Of a stretch of 64,000 nt of DNA, positions 46,301 to 58,200 are shown one piece after another (the first letter of the stretch is position 1; every line of letters starts with the position of its first letter). The stretch lies in the NCBI GenBank assembly GCA_036874045.1, contig CM072335.1, forward strand, positions 23,071,501 to 23,135,500. The letters are read 5' to 3'. The translations under genes were made by a program, and so were the position numbers. Source of the DNA: Cymodocea nodosa. Taxonomy: Eukaryota > Streptophyta > Magnoliopsida > Alismatales > Cymodoceaceae. Below the pieces are notes generated by a model that saw nothing but the letters and a program-made list of their open reading frames with translations, did not search any database and was not told the DNA's origin.

Positions 46301-46780
46301 CACCTTTGCCTCGGTCGCAGGAGGAGTAAGAGGAGCCTCTCTAACTGGGGCAGCAGCACCAGTAACCGTTACACCCACACCCTCACCACAAATACCACTG
46401 TATAATGACAAGTAATAGATAAATAGTAAGGCAAACGAAAAATTTTAAAAGGACAAAAGGGCATCCTCAAAGTTCTTACCTGATCCTCAATAGTGCATCT
46501 ATGTGCTTATACCATCGAGATGCATTAACATACTGTGATGATGGGGGCGAGGAAAGCCCAACAAAAACAGCAAGGTCATCCTTCGAGGCTTGGTACCTTA
46601 ATTAGTTACAAAGACACTATTGGAAAAAGACTCAAAACCAACAAAACACTAACTTTGTGCACAATATAACTATCGAGATGAGTAATTGACGTACCCAGTA
46701 ATATAACTACGTGTCAAAAGATGCTCGTCAAGCTTCTGAAGACCAGACTCGGAGTTAAGACTGGGGAATGAGATGGCCAT
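43333..46780 (-). CDS. Translation elongation factor 1B beta (eEF1B guanine exchange subunit)
   Basis: Seven coding exons, in order of reading: 46695-46780, 46480-46596, 46304-46397, 44205-44322, 43664-43777, 43412-43573, 43333-43334; product 230 residues. The protein starts [20 protein letters not shown], has the helical N-terminal region with [20 protein letters not shown], an acidic segment ([18 protein letters not shown]) and the C-terminal exchange domain: [40 protein letters not shown] and [18 protein letters not shown]. It recharges eEF1A with GTP in the cytosol. Length and C-terminus match plant homologues. The stop codon TAA is split, T in one exon and AA in the next. The leader has an intron (about 46795-47429). 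Intron 3 (44323-46303) contains an RTE LINE relic. Confidence 0.95.
45530..46165 (-). pseudogene. RTE-type LINE reverse transcriptase relic in eEF1B intron 3
   Basis: Minus-strand reading gives [20 protein letters not shown] (family GLHQGSALSPYLFxLVMDE), [20 protein letters not shown] (family [16 protein letters not shown]; the catalytic DD is now KN), [14 protein letters not shown] (FRYLGSxIxxxGEI), then, after a deletion, VGVVPIENK and [10 protein letters not shown] (VAPIxxKxxExRLRWFGHVxRR). This order is specific for plant RTE elements. Dead copy, same strand as the host gene. Confidence 0.85.
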
Positions 46781-47399
46781 TGCTGAGTGGATGCCTGCAC
46801 GAATAAACGAAAATAACCGTCAGAAAAAAGCTAAAATTTGTGCACAGAGAGAAGTCAAAAGACATAAGCAACAGGAGAGCTGGTGATTAATGTAGAAAGT
46901 CAAAAACAAACATGAATAACGCTAGATTGGTTCTTGCATCAGATATAAAAAATTAAGAAAAAAAAGCACTTCCAAGTTTTATCGAAAATGGCAAATAGAA
47001 CTTTTTAATATTAATTCCACGGCAAACGACAACATCATGATGACAAGTAAAAATTATCCTGACTCATGACTCGAATATCATTCAAATGCCAATTTGGTAT
47101 CATTCGTGTCAAGCTCAGTTCTGGGATCGATTTTAGTATCCGTATACAAGGATCCAAGTTTAGCAAATGTAAGTGGCGAATTTAAGATTGACGGGCCTAA
47201 AAATTCACCAAGAATACTTGATGAGAAGTTCCACCGCAAAGAAGAAAAAGATCGCGAAAAGAATAAATAAAAGCAAAGATCTAGGACTTCACGTACTGAA
47301 GCAAGGAAATGCAAGAAGTATTAAGCAACAACTAACAAGTTAATTGAACAATTTTAGTTGATTAAGCAACAACAACAACAGAAACGACGGATCAGTAGG

Positions 47400-47530
47400 A
47401 TTTGAAAAGAGAGGGCAATCGGCTTGCCTTTGTCGCCGTGAATTTCTGCGCTTGTCTGCGGAAGCGAAGAAGAGATGTAGATTGGAGGCCTTTCAAATGG
47501 TATTGTACCGGTAGGGTTTCGATGATTGTG
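47400..47530 (-). promoter_or_regulatory. eEF1B leader exon and promoter region
   Basis: On the minus strand a C/T-rich leader ends GCGACAAAG|GCAAGCC, and the next exon begins at 46794 after a GTGCAG acceptor, just before the ATG at 46780. The sequence CGAAACCCTACCGGT upstream resembles a telo-box (AAACCCTA), typical of translation-machinery genes. The donor would be GC rather than GT; an alternative GT was not obvious. Confidence 0.45.
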
Positions 47531-47784
47531 CTCCGGATATCCGGATAAAATGATTTAGATTAGGTAACGGATAAACGGATTCGGAATTTACCAGATATGG
47601 ACGACCATTGGATCCCTCGGAGCAGCTGGCGACATGTTCCGTATACAGAAGTAGCAGTGGTAGTAGTAACGTGACATATTATTCGGAGTAAAAAATCACC
47701 TGAGAATTCTTCCGTATTATTAATCGGATTAAAAAAGATTATTCAGCTACGGGTAAACGGATCAAAAATATCGGATCCCTCAAG

Positions 47785-47890
47785 ACTTGCTGGAGAGGCT
47801 CGCGACTATAAATAAGGTGGGATGTTTTCTTCTTCTTCTCGTTTCTAGGGTTCCATTATCGCTTTTGCCATCGTTTATCAAGGAAGGTAA
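47785..47890 (+). promoter_or_regulatory. Orphan promoter and first noncoding exon, plus strand
   Basis: CTATAAATAAG (47809-47819) is a good TATA box. About 30 bases on, a pyrimidine-rich leader begins (TTCTTCTTCTCG) with TTCTAGGGTTCC, a telo-box-like motif, and ends GGAAG|GTAAGG, a strong donor. It looks like the first exon of a translation-related or noncoding RNA gene, divergent from eEF1B. I found no matching coding exon between 47.9 and 50.8 kb. Confidence 0.45.
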
Positions 47891-50870
47891 GGGACGATCT
47901 TATCTCGCAGATTTCCAGCGCCTCTTTCGTATTCTCCTTCCTGCTGTCTCTCCTTCTGTTCCTTATGCTATTGATCTTGTGTTTGGTTTTATTCGAATCC
48001 TCTGTTTTCGATTTCCGACGATGGGAGGGTTTTCCTTGTGTGTGCTCTTCCCAACCACGAGAAACAGAGAACAGGTCGTCGAGATATCGTTTCAGTCGCC
48101 ATTTTTTACCATTGGTGATTCGATTGTTGCTCGACCACATTTATTCTCCTTGTCCTCTGGTTTTACATATGTTTTTTCCGTTCCGACTGTATTCAGTACC
48201 ATACGAGGATCACAAATGATTATCTCAGTTTTTGATTTCACCACTTTAAGCCGAACAGTTCTGTGGATCTCTGCAGACAAATATAAATCTGTTGTGCTCC
48301 TGTAAGGCTGTGGGACTCCATTTCTCCTCGTTCTCTTGTAGTCGGTCTTCTGTATTTTACTCCCTTTGGATTTATTTTGTGCTTGCATGAGCTATAGGTT
48401 CTGGATGGTTCTTGTTAACTGCAAATCATGCGATTTTAAAGTAAATCGTCAGACAGGAACTAATGCAATTTGGCACGTTAGATCTGCCTTTTGCTCTGAA
48501 GGGTTTCGATGACGCAACTTTTACGTGGAATGCAAATTTCTAAAATATTGCAAAGCAAAATGATTATTAAGATTCTTTTTCGAAAAAATGATACTAAAAT
48601 TACTTTTCAGAAAATACATAATGTAATTGTTATTTTCTCATTAGTAATAACGAACTGCCCAGGTAGATTAAATAAGGATCTTTTTGTATGCATGAATATA
48701 ACGTCCATGTTTTTTGAACTGTAGATGATTTTCGGTTTATAACATTAAGGCGATAAAAATTTATCACGTGGACAAAAAAATAAAAAAGGAAGCATTGGTT
48801 GGTAAAAATATTCAATAAGGGAGTTTCACTGTTTTAGTTACTTTTATGGTGATATTTTTATTATTTAAAAAATATATTTATGGGTAAAGTAATTGTGTAT
48901 GTTTAATTATTAATTTTTTATAAATATATGTTATACGTTTTACTTAAATTAAATAAGCATTAATTCGTTGGGTTTTAAATGTAGTAATTTTCATTGAAGA
49001 TATAATAATAAATATGGTTCAGATTAATATGATAGATTATAACATAGATTAATTAATTATATTCTTTTTTTTTATTTATGTTGCAAAATATTGTTAAAAA
49101 TTGGAGCACCTCTGCTCTCCGAGTGATCAATAACTCATGTCAGATTGTTATCAATCCAGAATTGAATTTCTTTTTCAAGAGACGTGGTTTTTATCTTTAT
49201 GTTAATTTTCACCTATTGAGTTATTAAAGTTAATTTAGGTTTTAATTAATTTATTATAAAATTACCTGAATCTATGGTTTGGTAGGTCTTAATTAGATTT
49301 TGAAATTCATATTTGAAAATAATATTAATGAATTTGGGTGTATTTAAGTAACTTTCCTTGGTTATAAGTTGATCGGTCTTAATTTATATTTATTATTTTA
49401 TAATTGCAAAAGTTAAATTTATTATTTCATTAATATAATTTTATTTATTTTTTAATATGAAATAATCATTTTTGAATAAAAATGTTTGGATATGGATGCT
49501 GGGGTTAAATTCTTTACAGGTAAAATATATGATTAGCAAAGTGGAATGGTTATGTTCAAACTGAAATTTTCGAATTTGTAACTCTAAGTTGAAAATGTTT
49601 GATTTAACTTTTTAGAATTCAGATATTCCACAAGAAGTTGGATTGTTGCAGACAAGAGAAAGTAAGGGAAAAATGATGGTGGCTCACGCCTTTGAAATAA
49701 TATCAAAATTTCATGGAAATATTGATGGTTGGTACAATAAACCAGCGTCGACTGCCAACAAGACCTCAGTTTTTCGCAAAATAATGTCACGTATGTTGAC
49801 ACTTTAAACGTCGATTGTTACGTCACACAAAACGTGTTGGTCACAAATTGTTCATTCTATCTTTCAGCAATATTATAGCTATCCTTATGGTTTCTATTTT
49901 TCTCGGTACATGTCAATCTCCCACTTGCAAAGGATTTGAACTCGGACCAACAACACAAGATATTGACTGATGAGGTTTTGTTGACGTATATTTGGACATC
50001 TATCTCTGTCTTCTAAGGTCCTAAAAAAACAACAAAAATCCCTGATGTATGGCACTCTGGGCTCATAAGAGTCAAAAATCGGTTCTTAAAAGTGGCCCGA
50101 ACTACATTAGATAAAAAGTTGTTCTTAAACTTTGGAAGGGTACTTGAATGTTGCAAATTTATTCCATCCATGAAACCAGTAATTTCAAGGAAAATCTGGA
50201 AGCTTTAATTTGGAAGATGACAATCTGCAGTATTTGTGATAATCAATGGAGGTGTTCATGCATTTCTACATCACCAACTCTTTAGAACTAAGTTGACACG
50301 GATATCTCCAAACTTTAACCAATGGTTTATATCCAAACCAGACCGCTTTGATTGGCATAGTTAACCCATAATTCAAATATGATTTGTTTAGTGAGTGATT
50401 TAAACTGGTAACAATAATCCAGTCGTAATACCAACAATCGAATCTTAAATGGTTGCATCACTGGTTTGACTTTTTAAAAACAGTTCTTCAACACCTATGG
50501 GGAAAGAAAAGGGATTAGTTGGAGCACAAGAACAATGGCTTGTTAGGCATTAAGGGAAACCAGCACTTGCTGAAGAGGCCATCTTGCTTACAATAAGAGG
50601 CACATAATGAACTATTTATCTGTCTAAAAATAAAGATTCAAATTTCAATTAAATTGAGGTGGATGGCATAAAATGAAAATTAATTAATCGGATTGATATT
50701 CAAAACAAAATGAAATCATTTTCAAAGTAGAAATATAAGAGTGTATCCCTTCATATCATAAGTGGCAGAGTTAGGATTTATCTGATAACAACTACATTTG
50801 TGCCATCACTGAAATTAGCACGTACCAACAACTTTTGACATCCAACTTTTTAAAGAACCCAAACGCACAT
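47891..50870. other. Spacer, no gene confirmed
   Basis: The ORF at 47787-48305 runs straight through the presumed splice donor and has no recognised domain. 48.5-49.6 kb is very AT-rich. Near 49930, GCAAAGGATTTGAACTCGGACC resembles a tRNA-derived or other short dispersed repeat, unproven. Confidence 0.35.
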
Positions 50871-52970
50871 TCAAAATGTTGAGCCATTGAAGCCAAAATA
50901 TGGCCGCTTCAAAAAGATCAAAAAAACAAGTTTAGTCAACAACTTTGAAAGTGAGATAATAAAGGTTAAACTCATTTGCAAAAAAATAAAATAAAAGTTA
51001 AACTCAAGGTAATAAAATTCATGGTGGAAATTTTTATCATCACAATAGTTGCTCCTCATTGGTTTGTTGAATGAAATGTTGAAAATAATTACAAAACACC
51101 AAGCAAAAACTTACTTTTGCCGCAGCTTAACTAGCAGCAAAATTAATGCAAATTTCTAACAAGATTAGAAATACAGTAGGAAAAAGGAAAACTTTCTTGT
51201 TCTTACATTCAACAAAAAATATCTCACATGTCTACATAGGGATGACAACATGAATTTTCTCTCTATTTATTTCAATCCATCGCTCTATTCTGTGTTTTTT
51301 GAATATGATCACTCTTATATGTTAGATCACTAATCTTAGTTTCTAGCTACATAAATTTCTTTTCAGGATCTCTTTTAAATGAACCTAGGTTTATTAATTT
51401 TCCTTGCTTATAGGTGCACCTATAGGTCATCTTTGGGCAATGTCAACCATGCAAAACAATTTTCATTCTATTCATCCTCAATTGGCATTACACAAACTCT
51501 ATTTTTAATGATTTCATTTCTACTTGTCTATCTTAACATTTTCATTTAGACTACAATTACTTTTTAACATTTTCTTATATTAGGTGAGTATAAATTTTTA
51601 AAAATTACCTTTTAATTTAGAAATTGGTATTTTGTCATATAACGTTTTAGATGTATTTCTTCACTTCATCCTATTTATATTAGTTCTGTGAGTAACATGT
51701 TACTTAGCATTATCATTTTTTATCATAGATCCTAAATATCTAAAACTTTCTTTTTAGAAAAATCATGATCATTTAATTTTATGCCCCATAGCTAAACCTT
51801 TTCAAAATATGAGTGCTTAAAAAAGATAAAAGTCATTTAGTTGGCTTAAAAAGTGATATAATAAAAATCAAACTCAAGACCGGTAGTATTGAAAGCAACA
51901 CATGGTAGCAACAACTATGATATTATGGCTTCAAAAGCTTTATATAAAAGCATCAATAACCAGCTTACCTCAACATCATAGAACTTGATATAGAATCTGG
52001 AGCTATCTATGGAGAGCTTGGTTTCTAGGATCTCTGCTAGAGCGGAACTGAGCTTTCCATTCACACCAGGACCAAGCCCACCAATTGAAATGAGCTCCGC
52101 ATAAGCAGCTGGCTCTTCACTCTCCGCAAACACAATGGGCACGCCTCCATTCACCAGGATCATGACATACTGAACATCAAAAAAAATTGCACACACTTGG
52201 AAAAATCTTTGACATGGTAATTATGGAGAAAGCTCCAATAAAAAAAAGTAATATGATAAGAACCACACGACTATATGGTAGGAAATGATGGAGCCATGTG
52301 GTTAAAGGCAGTAGTGACTACAGTTGTTTAATCACACCAACTCTTCCCAAAGAGGAAAAATTGTGAGATGGCTTTAGCTGTACATTGAGTGGGGTGTAAA
52401 GAACATGTTCATAGGAGAAACCACGGGCACGATGGGAGGTCTTACAGATCATTCCATTCATTTCTAGATCCGAGGTTCATTATTTACACCCCTCATCACT
52501 AACTTTCCATTCATTAGAAGTGGTCACTAGATTTATTTCTAGTACATCCGCAGGCTTTAGTATATGACACAGGAAGGGGAAATGTATGAGTATTATAAGG
52601 ACAGGAAACATTAATATACCTATGGGTTACTAGAAAATTCAAATTACTCAATGTATTCCTTTATCTATTATTGATGGCTACCAACAACAAACCTAAGCCG
52701 GCATTGCTCTAGTTAGAGACAAAATGTCACGCAAAAAAATTGGAAACCCCGAAACCCATCAACGAATTTCAGTCCATACCGCATCGGAAAACCATCAAAC
52801 AGATGATAGGCATGAGACGCAGCAAGTGGAATAAGAGAAGGGTGAAGAGATGGGCTTACGGATTCAGGCTTGCCAATGATCTTGGAGACAGTCTTCGTGG
52901 CGTCCTTTAGAATGTCGGACGCGACGACCGCGTCGACGGGAACGTTCGTGCTGAGGTTCAGCGTCGGCAT
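50871..52970 (-). CDS. MIF/D-dopachrome tautomerase-like protein (MDL family)
   Basis: Three exons read on the minus strand: 52860-52970, 51969-52169, 50871-50906; GT-AG sites, all in phase 0, product 115 residues, the exact family length. It starts MPTLNLSTNVPVDAVV, so Pro2 becomes the N-terminal catalytic proline after Met removal, and the conserved GKPES Lys is present. The middle reads EEPAAYAELISIGGLGPGVN, then KLSIDSSRFYIKFYD, ending RPYFGFNGSTF. In Arabidopsis the MDL proteins are cytosolic or peroxisomal homologues of animal macrophage migration inhibitory factor. No SKL-type C-terminal peroxisomal signal is seen, so a cytosolic (MDL1/2-like) location is inferred. The CxxC motif of animal MIF is absent, as usual in plants. 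Confidence 0.95.
51330..51800 (-). pseudogene. RTE-type LINE relic in MDL intron 2
   Basis: Minus-strand reading gives ESFRYLGSMI near 51740 (family FRYLGSxI), then decayed matches to the RTE C-terminal region. It appears to be the same family as the relic in the eEF1B gene. Heavily degraded. Confidence 0.5.
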
Positions 52971-53402
52971 TATGACCGAACCTTATCCACCGCCCTTTTC
53001 TCTTTCTGCTTCTTCGTGACGAGAGAGTCGTAGGAAAACGATTTTGACAAAGTAGTACAAATAGGTACCAGTCAAAACCGCACATCAAAATTATATTTCA
53101 TGTTATTAAATTAATGAAATTTGTATAAAATTAAGAGAAATATTGTATATAGAGTTATAGAAATAAAATTATTCACAGTGACGTTGATTTCCGAAACAAC
53201 CATCGTTCTAACATCTACAACAACAGTAATTGAAAATTGCACTACTGCTCCGTACAAATCGAAAATTGAGTTCTTAAGTACTTCACCGACCTCCTTTTCC
53301 TGCATCCATGAATAGTGTAAACAGTGTATGTAGTTTTCTCTCAAGAATAGTCATCTCATTCTCCTGCATGATTGATAAGATTAGGAGAATACCAAAGGTG
53401 AA

Positions 53403-53930
53403 GGAGATTTGTATACGTAGAATTAAAATTTTATAGAATTAGGTGAATATAATAAAATTTAAAATACAGGTTGTATATTTAAGAATTCGATGAAAATTAA
53501 AATTTTATAGAATTAGGTGAATATAAAATTTAAAATACAGTTATTTGTGTATATTTAAGAATTCAATGAAAATTAAAATTTAGATATTGATATGTAATAT
53601 GAAATATGAAATTTGATAAAATTAGAATTTTTTATTTATGTATGATAATAATATAATATATAATTATTAATAAAATATAATTAAATAGTAAATTTATTAC
53701 ATTAATCAATTGATGTAATTATAGTATTAAATGTTCATATTTCATTTATCACAAGGACATACAAAAAATTTTCAAGATAGATTTCAATTCCATACCTCAT
53801 TAGATGAAAATTTACGTTCTTGTGTTTACATTATAATTTAAAATTTTATTTATTTTCGAAATTAAAATTCTAAATATACAAATACTCTCTTTATTTGAAA
53901 TTGTATGGAAATTCTAAATGTACAAACTCC
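53403..53930. mobile_element. MITE-like element with terminal inverted repeats
   Basis: The left end reads GGAGATTTGTATACGTAGAA and the reverse complement of the right end GGAGTTTGTACATTTAGAA. The interior is AT-rich with no ORF and includes a 74-bp direct duplication near the left end. No clear target-site duplication was seen. Confidence 0.5.
53421..53570. repeat. 74-bp direct tandem duplication inside the MITE-like element
   Basis: Copies begin at 53421 and 53495 with AATTAAAATTTTATAGAATT and continue through AATTTAAAATACAG to TTTAAGAATTC. A third partial copy follows. Confidence 0.8.
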
Positions 53931-55256
53931 ACTTTAGAAAAAAAGAACTTAAATAGATGGTAGACAGTGAATACTCAAAAAAACATACCATTGAAATATA
54001 AACTCATAAAGATGAATTGAGAACATAATTTATTTAGTATTAGTTAGTTATATGATCAAGATCTTAAAGTTAAATTTGAAGATAAGGAATTCTTAATTGT
54101 AAATAAGTTATCAAGATAATGATAATTTAGTTAAAACTAGAAAATGTGATGTTTATATATAACTAAGTTTACAAAAGAATGCACGTATAAAAATTCCTAT
54201 TTATCTACTGATCGTAATGAAATGTGAATATGACACTTCACTCTTCGAATCTTTTCAAAGAAGAGTTTGTGCTGGTGAAAAGTACAAGAAAGAAAAGTGA
54301 AGAAAACCAAATCAATAGTATATTTGATCACATTGCTTTCAATTTTACTTCATGCACAGATGTTAACCGAGAACATTATATGATCTTTCAAGGCTTTTAT
54401 TTAATAAATGAATTTTTTTACAAATTGGGGTAGTCCATTTGGTATCATTTTCTCTGTTGCTTTCAAGATTATGTGGAAGCATCATAATTCCTTTTCTATG
54501 GAAAATATCCACCAACTGCAAAATTTTATCTTATTTTATTTTTTAACCAATTAAAATAATTTAATTGATCAAAAACAGAGCCACTCAAAGTTTACCATAG
54601 AATTTGAATCTTCGAGGATGCGAAAAACTATCACCAATAAACTAAGCAATTCTAACCTACGAAGCCACTTAAAAGATGGTTTAAACTAAAAAAATATCAT
54701 TGTTACATGCGCTGGTCAATGATGTACCTGGGCACATGTACACAGCAAGGATAATGTTGAAGGTATGATGATTGTTGATCCGAAGAGGGCAGATGTACAT
54801 TCAACCATGGCCAAGGGCAAGGTGTAAAGAAGAACTGCAGAACACTGATACAAATTCCAATTTCTATAGAAAGAAGAAAATCTTTAAGTTCGAATTCAAG
54901 CAAAAGTAAGACCAACGTAAAGAAGATAGATAGACATTTTTTTTTTCTTCAATATGAACTCAAGCTCACTTCATGCCAATTCAGAACACATCAGAGACTT
55001 ACCTTGCCAAACCATTTTACTTGTTACAGAAGCTGCAAATCCTCAGCAACAAAGAAGGGATGAAAAAAATTACAGAGATTAGAAAACACCACAAAGCTAT
55101 ACATCCAAAGTTAACCAAAATGCAACAACCCCAAGCTTTTTCAACTAACACCAAATCATCCGTACTTGATAAACAAAGCCTTGGACAAGATGCCTTCGAT
55201 GACTTCTCCAACAGAACAAAAGCCTTGGAAAAAATGCACACAAAATAATACAGTGC
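53931..55256. other. Spacer and presumed 3' UTR of the SHOU4-like gene
   Basis: AT-rich with no gene recognised. The stop codon of the minus-strand SHOU4-like gene is at 55257, so part of 54.7-55.25 kb is likely its 3' UTR; the ORFs at 54703-54915 and 54973-55248 show no conserved feature. Confidence 0.4.
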
Positions 55257-58200
55257 TTAAACTGGTATCACATCAATCTTTGATGTATCTTCGCAGCGCA
55301 GAACCACGCCTTCAAGGTTAGCCGGGAGGATACAACTGCCCCACTGGCATCCAGTTGAAAATGGCTCCGATGGAGGTACGATCATTAGAACATTGTCGTT
55401 TCTTTGGACTACCCCCATCACACTAACGGTGCTGCCTTCTTTGATGTAGCTGTGCAAGCAGGTGGCAAAGAAGACCACATCAGTATAATCTGATGAATCC
55501 ACAGAGGACTAGATCATGAGTTTATAGCAAATCAATGTCCACTCTCAGGTCAAAGCCGGTGAATTAATCAACTTCCATATATAAAATTTCCTTTTTCGTC
55601 ATTTGATTCAGATTTTCATTATCAGAGCACAACAACAATATAATTAGTGTTTGGTCGATGAAACAAAATAAAACATGTATCGAAGATGTATCAAAGATCA
55701 AGCAATTTAAGAGCACAGATGTCCCCTTCTAGTTTAATGAAGGGGATGGATATATCAGCATATGGCATTTCAAGAGCATATGCAATTTTAGGTTTAAATA
55801 CCCTTCTTTCAAGCGCATGATACGATCATCACTGGAAAGATTCCTTTCTCTGAGCCATCTAAGGAACTGAGGTGACAAGTTTTTGTTGTCTGGGTTGACA
55901 TCGACAACAACAGATTCATCCACATAAGGTGTCACTCTAGCACCATAGCCTGCTTTAACTAAAGCTCTGAGGCCGGATTGAAAATCAGAGATGTAAAAAT
56001 CTACAACATGCCTCTGTCAAACATACAATTTAAAAAAAATTAGTAAACAGAAAGAAGAATTAGGGATTTGATTACGAGAACACTCATGAAATTCAATCAA
56101 GAAAACACATTTGCTTTTGCATTTTAAGGAAACATTTGTATGAATGATAACCGCATGGTTTTTTTGTTCCTTATCAAGACAATGAACATCATTACATTAA
56201 TCTAAGATTTATTATTCCACAAGGAAACCATTTTGTTATTTGGTTGAATACATCTTGCACTTCACTCATTTTATTATTTTGATAGTTCATGGTTCTCTCA
56301 GAAAAGACCAGGTAAAAGTTGAATCATCATATATTTTTTACTAGCCTATAAGTTAAAACAAATTTCATTCAAAATTTCACCTATGGTTTCCTTAAGGTCC
56401 AACATATCAATCTCAATTATATTCGACCGTGTAGAATAATATTAAGGTACTTGTAGATATTGAAGTATATTATCATCAGTTGTGCCAGTCAAATGTCCAA
56501 GGATGCAACCATGGTGCCATATGTTGAATGGAAAAGGCCAAGATCACTCAAACCAATTTTGCATATAAACCTATAATTGACGGTTCATATTGAGTATTTC
56601 ATGGCATTGAATTTCAAGAACAGCTAGCTACATATGTCAAATTTTCAACACAAAATGATGTGATTAGATTTTGTTGTTCAAATCTTGCCTCTATGGATCT
56701 AAGACCCCAGGTGAAATGCCGGTGCTTGGAATTGGCAGCTTTTGACTCCCAGCGTCTATACTCATACAAGCTTGTAGATGTGTAGACACACCTGGGAACT
56801 TTTTGGAATGATGACTCCAGGGGTACATTACCACAGGTGACAACCTGAGAGATATTGCAATTCATCATGAAGGCAAAGCCTGCTCAATCAATGAAGTAAA
56901 TGCATGCATTTATGAGGAATAAACAAGTATTCGCATATAAATAAAAATACTTCCAGAGGAGCTTCATATATGTATCAAAATAACCAGCATTTATAAAGCA
57001 TACACGTCAGTGTACAAAATGTTAAATTCCATTATCAAAAAATAAAAGTAGGAAATGATATTATTCACTAAGTAAAAAATACAGTGAAGCATGAGAGTGT
57101 TGAAAACACTGAAATGAATGTGGTACCGAAGCATGGTCTCCTTGATCGCACATATCTTAAACGCCAGTCCAGTAGTGGACTCCAGTTTGACAAAATAAGA
57201 AATGTCAAACATTCATGGAAACATTGTTCAAAACATGGTAATTTTCAAAGTTCCACAGATATGGCCAAGAAAAGCTTCCAATTTCAAAATACCATAAGAT
57301 AAGCCAGACTTAGAACAACTACATCCATAGATTGAGAATACAGTACATCAAGAACCAAATTTCAAATTAGAAATGTCAAATATAAATAATAAATAATAAT
57401 ATTTGATAAATTTTTAAAATCTTATTATCATTTCATTTTTATCATTTTTAATTTTTTAAAATTTTGAAATATTTAATTATTTTAAAAATCTTAGGCTTCT
57501 TAAATTACTTCAGTTTTAGAGATTAACTTAGTAATCCTTTTCACTTTTGTCATTTTATTTTTCAATTCTAAATTTTAACTAACATTAAACATCTAACTAG
57601 CAGACCCTAGACCTAAAAGAGCCTCATGCACAATGTAGGTCCATTTTAATTACTCAATTTATATCTTAATTTGTGTGATCATTCTTTTGCCTTAAATTAT
57701 TCTCATTTGTAATATAGGTTACATAATAATGGTTATCTTGTTATTCTTAATGATGTGCTAATAATGTAAGAAAGAAAAAAACAATGACCTAAGTCTAATA
57801 TACAGAATTTCTGCAGTTTAGCCCATTGATTGTAAAGAATGGATCACCAAACAGAAAGATATGAGAAAAAAAAATCATGATAATCCCACATAAAATTTGT
57901 TAATTTTGATCCTGATGAAAATAGCATGGAGATCAAGTGAAACAAGCAACTCAAACAGCACAAGAAGGCCTTGGGCAGAACTAAAAGACAACTGTAGTAA
58001 TTAGATCTTCAGAGGGAGTTACCAGACTGAAGGAATTGATAGATTATTAATCGAGCAATTAAAAAAAAACATACCCCAGATACTTTAACAAACTGCCCAT
58101 TTTTTGCATTTCTAAGCTCGGCATCAGGATAGCGTTCAACAAAACTTGTAATAGCTTGCCTTCCACAACAAGTATTCCAAGAGAAGAGTGCAGCCACAGC

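Noticed and set aside
47787-48305. 172-codon plus frame after the orphan promoter
   Set aside because: It runs through a strong donor, starts at the TATA/leader itself and has no recognised domain; more likely leader plus intron.
49925-49975. Possible tRNA-like sequence (GGATTTGAACTCGGACC)
   Set aside because: Only a T-arm-like word was seen; no acceptor stem or anticodon arm could be drawn, so no tRNA is called.
54973-55248. 91-codon plus frame beside the SHOU4-like stop codon
   Set aside because: Antisense to the probable 3' UTR, with no conserved features.
58009-58074. Read-through end of the SHOU4-like first exon (VCFFLIARL...)
   Set aside because: The donor at 58074 and family homology of the next exon show that this is intron sequence.
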